Below are positions 8,130 through 15,485 of a DNA stretch of 64,000 bases, one piece after another. This DNA comes from JADJPO01 sp963828555 (GTDB lineage Bacteria > Actinomycetota > Actinomycetes > Actinomycetales > Kineosporiaceae), in contig CAWHEL010000004.1 of the NCBI GenBank assembly GCA_963828555.1, forward strand, positions 744,001-808,000. The letters run 5' to 3'. Numbering within the stretch: the stretch's first letter is position 1; each line of letters begins with the position of its first letter. Made by a program: the position numbers and the translations under genes. Under the pieces are notes generated by a model. The model saw nothing but the letters and a program-made list of their open reading frames with translations. It did no database searches and was not told where the DNA came from.

Positions 8130-9400
8130 CGCGGCGGCGCCTGCTCGAGCACGGAGCCGACCGGCACGGACAGCAGCACACTGGTGCCCCGCCCGACCCC
8201 GGACCACACGGTGGCCTGACCGCCGACGATGCGCAACGCCTCGTGCACGGTGTCGCGCAGACCGAGCCGGTCCTCGCTGACTGTGGCCGGGTCGAACCCG
8301 GCGCCCTCGTCGACCACGATCACCGAGGTGGTTTCCCCCTCGGAGACCACGGTGACGTCCGCCGCGAGAACCCCGGCATGACGGCGCACGTTCTCCAGGC
8401 ACTCGTGCAGGGCCACCCCGACGGCGGCCGCCACTCCAGGATCGAGTTGCGGCGCCTCGGCGTCCAGATCCGGAAGGTGCACCCGGACGTCGAGGCCGGC
8501 CAGCCGGGCGGTGGTGGCCGCTTCGAGCACCACGTCCTCGGCGGAGACCAGTTGCCGGCCGGAGCGGTCGCTGCGGCGTCCGCCGGGGCCGGCCTCGGGC
8601 GCGGGCAGCCACGTCGTGCGCGCCGGAGAGGCCGGTTCGAGCCGGCCCGCGCGCAGCACCTCGGCGTCCCGGGCGCAGGCTGCGGTCAGCACCTCCGGCG
8701 CGACCCCCTCGCCGCGGTGGGCGAGCATGGTCAAGGTGGCGAGCACGGTGTCGTGCAGACGGCGCTGGTCCTCGCGGGCGGCGTCCCAGCGTTGTTCGGC
8801 GACCCGGACGGCGGTCTCTGCCTGCTCGGTCGCGTCCAGCGCCTTCTCGGTGGCCGCATAGCCGTTCAGAGCAGCCCGGCGAACCAGGGCGCCACCGATC
8901 AGGTAAGTGATGGGGCCGATCGCCGTGCTCAGCGGCAGGATCCGGCCGTCGGCCGCGGTCAGGACAGCGGACGGTGCCAGTCCGAGCACCATGGCGGCAA
9001 CGCCCCAGCGCAGACCGCGGGTGAACCCGGCGGCGGCGCCCATGCCCGAGACGATCCAGCTGATGATCAGCCCGGTGGCCTTGGCGTCGATCAGCCCGCG
9101 GGCGCTCATCACGGTCAGCAGCGTGGTGGTGGCGAACAGGGTGACCAGGGCCAGTGCTCCCCACCGGTCGTCGACCTGGGTGCGGAAGGCCGGCACTGCG
9201 ACGACCACGCAGGCCAGGCAGAACAGCAGCAGCGTGATCTCGGCCGGCCAGGATCCGGTCACGCTCCATGGCACGGCGACCACCGCGGTGGCGGTGAACA
9301 GCATCGCCAATCGCGTCGCAGCGCGTCGCATGGCGACGTGCACCAATAACGACAATGGGCTGCTGACAAGACCCTCGGGCGTTGTCAAAGGACTGCTCAT
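8126..9400 (-). CDS. Membrane sensor histidine kinase (HisKA_3 type)
   Basis: About 424 residues from the chosen ATG; another ATG lies at 9439 and neither has a clear ribosome binding site. Membrane helices occupy about 15-160. A dimerisation helix contains the phospho-acceptor His in RRLHDTVLATL (near residue 214). The HATPase part has ALHECLENVRRHAG (N-box), VVDEGAGFD (G1) and GRGTSVLLSVPV (G2) near the end. This is the NarX/DesK-like class that works with LuxR-type regulators such as the one two genes downstream. The periplasmic part is very small, so the signal is probably sensed in the membrane. Confidence 0.9.
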   Translation of the reverse strand: MSSPLTTPEGLVSSPLSLLVHVAMRRAATRLAMLFTATAVVAVPWSVTGSWPAEITLLLFCLACVVVAVPAFRTQVDDRWGALALVTLFATTTLLTVMSARGLIDAKATGLIISWIVSGMGAAAGFTRGLRWGVAAMVLGLAPSAVLTAADGRILPLSTAIGPITYLIGGALVRRAALNGYAATEKALDATEQAETAVRVAEQRWDAAREDQRRLHDTVLATLTMLAHRGEGVAPEVLTAACARDAEVLRAGRLEPASPARTTWLPAPEAGPGGRRSDRSGRQLVSAEDVVLEAATTARLAGLDVRVHLPDLDAEAPQLDPGVAAAVGVALHECLENVRRHAGVLAADVTVVSEGETTSVIVVDEGAGFDPATVSEDRLGLRDTVHEALRIVGGQATVWSGVGRGTSVLLSVPVGSVLEQAPPR

Positions 9401-9570
9401 CAGACCCCGATAAAGGTGGGATGAAACGCTGTGTGACATATCTGAAACACGACGTTGCCCACTCTGTCCCAAAGTGCTGCCTCCCCCAAGTGCCCCACCC
9501 CGATTGCCCCCCAAAGAGGGGCTCCCGCGGCGAGGTCCGCACAGCGCAGGATCTGGCCTACGCTGTACAC

Positions 9571-9608
9571 GGTGGCCGGCGCTCTGGAGGGAGTGTGCCG
9601 GCCACCGC
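9571..9608 (+). repeat. Hairpin with GGAGG loop, copy 1
   Basis: GGTGGCCGGC at 9571-9580 pairs perfectly with GCCGGCCACC (about 9597-9606). Inside, GCTC and GAGT can pair further, leaving a loop with GGAGG. The inner 20 bases recur unchanged at 13189-13208 on the other side of the STAND-WD40 gene. It lies about 55 bases upstream of the likely -10 of that gene. Confidence 0.75.
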
Positions 9609-9662
9609 TTTGTGCGAGGTGGAGCCAGCCTCGGGAAATGCATTCAACGACACCTGAGCCGC

Positions 9663-9668
9663 TATTCT
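9663..9668 (+). promoter_or_regulatory. Probable -10 element of the STAND-WD40 gene
   Basis: TATTCT sits 28 bases before the ATG at 9697, and GAAAGGGA lies just before that start, so the mRNA would have a leader of about 20 bases with a usable ribosome binding site. No clear -35 is visible. Confidence 0.45.
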
Positions 9669-9696
9669 GCTGGGCCCGCACAGGTGAAAGGGAATC

Positions 9697-12600
9697 ATGC
9701 GTCCAGACCCGGCATCGATATCCAGCAGACGGGAATTCGCCCGGGCTTTGACTGAGCTTCGCGAGATTGCCGGTCTCACAGTTCGAGATGCCGCGAAGCA
9801 GGCACGGATCAGTGCCAGCACCGCCGGGGGGTACTTCAGCGGGCGTCACCTGCCACCGGTCACCCCGCACCAGGTGCTGGCCGATCTGCTGCGGATCTGC
9901 CGGGTCGACGACGAGGCCGAGGTCGAGTCCTGGTACCAGGCACTGCGCCGGGTGCGTCGCACACCCCAGACCCGTGAGGAGAGCGCCCCGTACAAGGGTC
10001 TGGCCAGTTTCCAGGTCGAGGACGCCGAGTGGTTCTTCGGCCGGGACAGGCTGGTGGCCCAGGTGCGCTCCGCAGTCGCCGCGCGGTCCTCCGGAGGGGT
10101 CATGGTCGTGGTGGTGGGCCCCTCCGGCAGCGGCAAGTCCTCCGTCCTGCGCGCCGGGGTGCTGGCCGGGCTGGGCCCCCAGCCGTACGCGCTGACCACG
10201 CCCGGCGCGGACCCGCAGCGGGCGATCGCCCAGGCGCTGTCCGGTCTCGGCGCCGGCGGCGTCCTCGTCGTGGACCAGTTCGAGGAGGTGTTCACCTCGA
10301 CCGTGCCGGATGCCGCACGGACTGCCGCGATCGAGACCCTCGCCGAGGCGGCCCGCAGCGGCAGCACCGTGCTGCTCGCGCTGCGGGCCGACTTCTACGA
10401 CCGGGCCATGCGTCACCCCGTGCTGCTCGGCGCGCTGCGCGAGGCGACCGTACTGGTCGGGCCGATGACCGGCGACGAACTGCGCAGCGCCATCGTCGAA
10501 CCTGCGCGGCGGGCCGGGATCGAGGTCGAGGACGGCCTGGTCGAGCTGCTCCTGCGCGACCATGAGCCCGGAGCGCTGCCGCTGCTCTCGCATGCCCTGT
10601 TGAGCACCCTCACCCAGGGCCGCGGCCGCGCGCTGAGCGTGGCGGCCTACCTGGCCACCGGCGGCATCCACGGCGCCGTCGCCGAGAGCGCCGAGCGGGC
10701 CTACCTGGCACTCGACCCCGCCGCCGCGGCGCTGGCCCGCACCCTGTTCCTGCGTCTGGTCGCGATCGGCGAGGACGGGGTGGCCACCCGACGTCGGCTG
10801 CCCGCCACGGAGGAGACCGCGCAGGCCGAAGCGGTGCTGGATGCGTTCGTCGAGCGGCGTCTGGTCACCGCCGATCTGAACGGCTACGAGCTCAGCCACG
10901 AGGCCCTGATCGCCGCCTGGCCGCGGCTGGCCGGCTTGGATCGAGGCCGACCGGGACTGGCTGCGCGCCCACCGACAGCTCGAAGAGGCCGCGCGGGAGT
11001 GGGAGGACTCCCAGCGCGACCCGGCCACCCTGTTCCGCGGCAGTCGGCTGACCGGTGCCCGGGAGTGGGCCGCCGGCACGCACGGCAGCGAGCTCGCGTC
11101 GTCCCAGCGGGCCTTCATCGCGGCGAGCGTGGCACTCGAGGAAGCGGACCGGCTGCGCGAGCGGCGGGCCGCGCACCGGCTGCGCCGCCTGGTGGCCGGC
11201 CTGGTCGCCCTGCTGGTGCTGGCCCTCGCTCTGGGCGGGGCGAGCTGGAGGTTCTCCCGCCAGGCCACCGTCGAGCGCGACCTGGCGCTGTCCCGTCAGG
11301 TGGCCGCCGCCTCGGTCAAGGTGCGCCCCGCCGACACCTCACTGGCCGGCCAGCTCGCGGTGCGGGCCTATCGCACCTCGCCGACCGCCGAGGCCCGGTC
11401 CGCCGTCCTGGACGCCCTCACCGCGCCGATGGCGACCCGGCTCGCGGCGCCGCCGGGCGCCGTCCAAGCCGTGTCGGTCACCGCAGACGGCGCGGTCCTG
11501 GCGGCAGCGGGGGAGGGCGGCATCCGGCTGTGGGCGCTGGCCGGCGCGCGTCGGGTGCTGGCCGACCTGGACAGCGCGTCCGGGGCCACCTTCTTCGCGC
11601 TTGCCGTCGGCCCACCGGGGCGCACCCTGTACGCGGGCGGCGGCGACTCCACGGTGCATCGCTGGGACCTCACCGACGCCTCCGCCCCGCGCGAGCTGGA
11701 GGCCCTGACCATCCCGAAGGCGACCATCTACTCCTTGGCGCTGGACCGGGCCGGCACCCGGCTGGCCGCCGCCTGCTCCGACGGGTCGGTGCGGCTGTGG
11801 GACCTGACCGGCGCGGCGGGCCCGCGCGAACTGGCGCCGCTGACCGCGGTCGATCCGGTGGGGGAGGACGTGCAGCCGGCCCAGGCAGTGGCGTTCAGCC
11901 CGGACGGCGGGCTGCTTGCCGCGGGCGGGGCCCACGCGACGCTGCGGGTCTGGCCGGTGGACCCGATCACCCGTGCGGTCGGCCCAGCCCGCATCGCACC
12001 GGCGGATCAGTTCGCCAACGCCGGCGCCCGGGTGATCTCGGTGGCCTTCGACCCGTCGTCGCGCCGGTTGGCCAGCGGAACCGCGGACGGCCACGTGCGG
12101 CTGTGGGCGGTGGCGCCGTCCGGTGCCGTGGCGGTCGACGGCGACCCGCTGCCGGGCCCGACGAGCTGGGTGAACGGGCTGGTGTTCAGCCCGGACGGCG
12201 CGACACTGGCCGCGGCCGGCAGCGACAACCTGATCTGGCGGTTCGACCTGGCCGGCCGCCGGGCACTGCCCACCTACCCGCTGCCGGCGCCGGGCACCGC
12301 GGTGGCGTACACCTCGGCCGGCAAGACCCTGGTCAGTGCCTCCGTCGACGCCGCGGTGCACCTGTGGCCGAGCCACGGGCCGAGGGTGAACGGGCTCGAG
12401 CGCAGCTACTACTCGGTGCGCTTCACCGCCGACGGACGCCGAGCCTGCACCGCGACCAACGGCGACCATGCCGCCGTCGTCGACATCGCCGACCCGGCCC
12501 GGCCGGTGCTCGCGGCGCCCCCTTTCGGCACCCTGGCCGGCGAGGTGGACAAGCTGGACGGCACCTGCGCGATCTCCCCGGACGGCGCGGTGATGGCGCT

Positions 12601-13014
12601 CGGAGCGAACACGGGGTCGGTGACGCTCTGGGACGTGCGCACACCGGAGTCCCCGCGTCAGCTGGGGCCGGCGCTGACCGGGGAGGAGATCGTCGAGTAC
12701 GTGGCGTTCAGTCCCGACGGGCACACCTGGCCGCCGGCAGCGGGGACGACACGGTGTGGACCTGGGACGCCTCGGCGCCCGGCGCCGTCCGCCACCTGGC
12801 CACCTTGACCGGTTCGGGCAGTGAGGTGTTGGCGTTGGCCTGGCATCCGCAGGGGAGGGTGCTCGGCGCCGGGACCACACGAGGTCTGGTCTTCTGGACC
12901 ACCGATGCGGACGCCGCGGCGCAGGAGATCTGCGAGCGTGCCGGAGCGCCGATCACCCGCGCCGAGTGGAACCTCTACCTGCCAGGCCGGCCGTACGCGC
13001 CGAGCTGTTCCTGA
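9697..13014 (+). pseudogene. HTH-STAND NTPase-WD40 protein with two compensating frameshifts
   Basis: Residues about 11-70 form an XRE-like HTH (LREIAGLTVRDAAKQARIS). From residue 98 (PYKGLASF) comes an nSTAND1-type ATPase with Walker A GPSGSGKSS at about 141-149 and Walker B VLVVDQFEEV at about 189-198. A membrane helix lies near 495-520, and about ten WD40 repeats (SPDG..LAAGG, VRLWDL) run to the end. The frame shifts by +1 near 10936, where GGCTTGG stands in place of GGCTGG. It is restored near 12727, where one C is missing before TGG in a GHTLAAGSGDDT-like repeat. The middle 1.8 kb therefore lies in another frame. Either the gene is broken, or both indels are sequence errors and it is intact at about 1105 residues. 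STAND proteins are signal-triggered switches in regulation, cell death and defence. Confidence 0.85.
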
Positions 13015-13177
13015 CCTTGGTCCCGTACGCAGGTGGTGGTGCGGCGAGCAGGGCAGAAAACGTTGTACGGAGTTGTGCGGACCGCGCGTCGAGACTGCCT
13101 GCCTGCCGCGGGTTCTTGGTTGACTCGTCACGTGCTCGCAGGGGGACGCCGGAGAGCTCCTGTGGGCCGGAAAGCGC

Positions 13178-13216
13178 GGTGGCCGGGCGCTCTGGAGGGA
13201 GTGTGCCAGGCCGCCG
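13178..13216 (+). repeat. Hairpin with GGAGG loop, copy 2
   Basis: CGGTGGCC pairs with GGCCGCCG, one pair becoming T-G compared with T-A in copy 1. Inside lies the same stretch GCGCTCTGGAGGGAGTGTGC as in copy 1. One extra G on the left strand and one extra A on the right strand face each other. Changes that keep the stem suggest selection on the hairpin rather than on the primary sequence alone. Confidence 0.7.
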
Positions 13217-13357
13217 TCGGGGCTGCCGCGTCGGTCTTCGGCCCACGACACCGACGTCGGCAGTTCCCGATCGCGCGGGGGGCGGCACCAGCGCGGGGCC
13301 CCTGGTCTGGGGGGAGGCCGGGGGCCCTGCGTCCGCATCGTGGCCGTCACGCACCCG

Positions 13358-13363
13358 TAAGGT
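13358..13363 (+). promoter_or_regulatory. -10 element of a leaderless promoter (zincin gene)
   Basis: TAAGGT ends 6 bases before the GTG start at 13370, so transcription should start at or next to the start codon. The same TAnnnT spacing precedes several other genes here. Confidence 0.55.
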
Positions 13364-13369
13364 GGCGGC

Positions 13370-14197
13370 GTGCGATTCATCGGTAAGGACCCCGCATCGA
13401 GGCTGCGGCAGGTCGGCGCGCTCGCCGGGTCGGTGACCCTGCTGCTCGGCGGGGCGTTCGCCCAGCCGGCCAGTGCGGAGAGCGTGGCCAGCACCAGCGT
13501 GGTGTCCCGGCCGGCGCCCGACTACGCCTCCATCAGTTCCGCCTCCTACTCCCTGGCCACCAGCCGGCTGCCGGACGGGCGCACCGTGGTGCTGCGCTGG
13601 AACCCGTGCCAGGTGATCACCTTCCGGCTGAACGTGGCCGCCCTGCCGGCGACCCGGCGCTCCGCCGTCGCGGCGGAGATCCGCACCGCGGTGACCCGGC
13701 TCGGGTCGGCGACAGGGGTGCGCTACTCCTACCGCGGCACCACTACCACCGTGCCCCGCACGTCGAACGTGACCCGCCAGGGTTCGGAGCTGATCGTCGC
13801 GGTGACCACGCCGTCGGCCACAGACTTCGGGATCGGCAACGGGGTGCTCGGGTACGGCGGGTACCGGTACTGGCAGTGGACGACGACCGCGGCGAACGGG
13901 CGCCGCACCAGCGACGCGGCGATCGCGCGAGGCTGGGTGGTGCTGGACTCCGCGGGCCTGATGCGGCTCACCCCCGGCTTCGGCGCCGGCAACACCCGGG
14001 GCAACGTCGTGCTGCACGAGCTGGCCCACGTGGCCGGTCTGAACCACATCTCGGACACCCGCCAGCTGCTCCACCCGACCCTGAGCGCCTCCTCGCCGAA
14101 CGGGTATGCCCCGGGCGACAGGACCGGGCTGCGCAAGGTGGGTCGTCCGGCCGGGTGCATCAGCGTGCCGTCGAACGTGGTGGCCGACCTCACGTAG
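13370..14197 (+). CDS. Secreted zincin-type metalloprotease-like protein
   Basis: 275 residues beginning with a basic stretch and a signal peptide whose hydrophobic core is VGALAGSVTLLLGGAFAQPASA (about 16-37), with a signal peptidase I type cleavage at ASA. The mature part has a matrixin/reprolysin-like layout: NPCQVITFRLNV near the start, then the zinc site HELAHVAGLNH, an HExxHxxGxxH motif at about 222-232. No propeptide cysteine switch is recognisable. It is probably exported and folded outside the cell; protease activity is inferred from the zinc motif alone. It precedes a cell-surface Thr-rich protein. Confidence 0.85.
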   Translation: MRFIGKDPASRLRQVGALAGSVTLLLGGAFAQPASAESVASTSVVSRPAPDYASISSASYSLATSRLPDGRTVVLRWNPCQVITFRLNVAALPATRRSAVAAEIRTAVTRLGSATGVRYSYRGTTTTVPRTSNVTRQGSELIVAVTTPSATDFGIGNGVLGYGGYRYWQWTTTAANGRRTSDAAIARGWVVLDSAGLMRLTPGFGAGNTRGNVVLHELAHVAGLNHISDTRQLLHPTLSASSPNGYAPGDRTGLRKVGRPAGCISVPSNVVADLT

Positions 14198-14252
14198 CCC
14201 ATTCGGGACGGCGCCCCGCGGTGGTCACCCTAGGCAACCGTCGACCTCGATC

Positions 14253-14336
14253 TGAGCGGCATTGCACCCACCCCGCGCGGGCACGGCGTGACGTTGCACC
14301 CGTCGGCCGGGCGCAGCGTGACGTTGTGCTCATGGG
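14253..14336 (+). repeat. Dispersed repeat family B, copy 1
   Basis: About 82 bases shared with 29868-29949 and, reversed, 48851-48931. The layout is a GAGCGGCAT lead-in, CACCCACCCCGCGCGGG with a palindromic core, and two tandem units, each a GGGCAC-like end, an 11-base interior GGCGTGACGTT and a GTGCCC-like end. Here both units point the same way. The repeat lies between two genes and encodes nothing. Confidence 0.85.
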
Positions 14337-14380
14337 GGTGGTGGCGTAGCGTCTCGGCGAGGTGGGACCGAGGGGGATGG

Positions 14381-15217
14381 ATGGACCTGCACGTGGGAGC
14401 AGGGGCACGGACCAGCGTCCGCATGCTTCAGCGCCAAGGATTGCGCCGGCGTCAGCGGACGATCGCCGCGGCTGTGGCCACGCCGGCCGTGATGGTCCTG
14501 GCCTGGCAGCTCACGGTGGCGCTCGGGCAGCCCGACTCCCCGGCCCAGGCGGCCAGGATCGCCCCCGCAGGTGACTCCGGCACCTTCGGCGACCCGTTGG
14601 GTTCGCCCGCGGACGGCGGCACCTCGCTGGAGGGCGCTGACGCCCCGGACGGCGACGCCGACCAGACCCCGCCGGGCACCACCTCCGCGGTCCCGGGCAG
14701 CGGCCCGGTGCTGCTCTCCCGAGGCGGGGTGACCCGGCCGCCGCAGGTGCAGAGTGCCGGTCCGACCAGCCCGAGCATGGGCGAGAACGCCGGACCGAGC
14801 AGCAGCGGGCCGTCCACCACGGTGGCTCCCACCATCGCTCCCACCACGAGCACCACCAGCACCGGCGGGCCCACGACGTCCACCTCGACCGGCGCGCCGA
14901 CCACCACGTCCACGGCGCCGACCACGGGCACGACCACCACGAGCACCAGCACTGGGCCGACCACCGGACCGACCACCACTACCACGACGACGACCACCAC
15001 CACCACCACCACGACGACCACCAGTGAGCCGACGACGTCGACGAGTACGACCACCAGTGAGCCGACGACCAGCACCACGACCAGTGAGCCGACGACGTCG
15101 ACGAGCACGACCACCAGCGAGCCGACGACCACCACCACGACCAGCGAGCCGACCACCAGCACCACGACGAGCGGGCCGACCACCTCGACGAGCACCACGG
15201 CCTCCGCGGCGGGCTGA
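14381..15217 (+). CDS. Membrane-anchored Thr/Ser-rich protein
   Basis: 278 residues. An N-terminal cytoplasmic stretch is followed by one membrane helix (TIAAAVATPAVMVLAWQLTVAL, about 27-48). The remainder is low-complexity and presumably outside the cell. Residues about 140-278 are almost only Thr, Ser, Pro and Glu, with repeated TTSEPTTST-like blocks encoded by near-identical DNA repeats (about 14989-15190). Such stalks are usually glycosylated spacers. GAGGGGG precedes the ATG by 4 bases. No function can be assigned. The gene's 3' end is part of a tandem duplication. Confidence 0.75.
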   Translation: MDLHVGAGARTSVRMLQRQGLRRRQRTIAAAVATPAVMVLAWQLTVALGQPDSPAQAARIAPAGDSGTFGDPLGSPADGGTSLEGADAPDGDADQTPPGTTSAVPGSGPVLLSRGGVTRPPQVQSAGPTSPSMGENAGPSSSGPSTTVAPTIAPTTSTTSTGGPTTSTSTGAPTTTSTAPTTGTTTTSTSTGPTTGPTTTTTTTTTTTTTTTTTSEPTTSTSTTTSEPTTSTTTSEPTTSTSTTTSEPTTTTTTSEPTTSTTTSGPTTSTSTTASAAG

Positions 15218-15234
15218 GCCTGGTCTCCTTCACC

Positions 15235-15288
15235 GAGTGGTCGATTCTGCCCCGTTCTCCCGGGCTTTTCGGGGCGATATCGACCACT
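15235..15288. repeat. Inverted repeat, family A, copy 3
   Basis: GAGTGGTCGAT pairs with ATCGACCACT, with an inner CCCCG/CGGGG stem around CCCGGG. This copy has an extra AT in its right arm compared with the neighbouring copy. Confidence 0.75.
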
Positions 15289-15380
15289 GGCTGGCTGTGG
15301 GCGGGGTGGTGTGGGTGGGAGTCGGTCACCTCGGCGAGTACCACGGCGTCCGCGGCGGGCTGAGCCTGGTCTCCTTCACC

Positions 15381-15434
15381 GAGTGGTCGATTCTGCCCCG
15401 TTCTCCCGGGCTTTTCGGGGCGAATCGACCACTC
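15381..15434. repeat. Inverted repeat, family A, copy 4
   Basis: GAGTGGTCGATTC at 15381-15393 pairs perfectly with GAATCGACCACTC (about 15422-15434), with an inner CCCCG/CGGGG stem. It is the better preserved of the two duplicated copies. Confidence 0.8.
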
Positions 15435-15485
15435 GCTGGCTGTGGGCGGAGGTGGGGCGCGTGGGCGGGGTGGAGCGGGGCGGGA

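Larger units (their letters stand above)
13015..13369. other. 355-bp intergenic stretch after the STAND-WD40 gene
   Basis: The stretch contains the second copy of the GGAGG-loop hairpin (13178-13216) and the promoter of the next gene. No credible gene was recognised in it. Short frames on both strands lack ribosome binding sites and known motifs. Confidence 0.5.
15181..15472. repeat. 146-bp tandem duplication including a gene end and an inverted repeat
   Basis: Bases 15181-15326 and 15327-15472 are two copies with a period of 146. Each begins with the coding sequence for the last 12 residues of the Thr-rich protein and its TGA stop, and continues through a family A inverted repeat. Differences are few in the first 110 bases and increase toward the end, so the duplication is fairly recent. 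Only the first copy encodes the end of the gene. Confidence 0.85.

Noticed and set aside
8286..8302. GGGTCGAACCCGG, resembling a tRNA T-loop
   Set aside because: It encodes the G1 box (DEGAGFDP) of the histidine kinase, and no acceptor or anticodon stem lies around it.
14989..15190. Regular repeats that could suggest a CRISPR array
   Set aside because: They are in-frame codons for Thr/Ser/Pro/Glu blocks, lack distinct spacers, and no cas genes are present.
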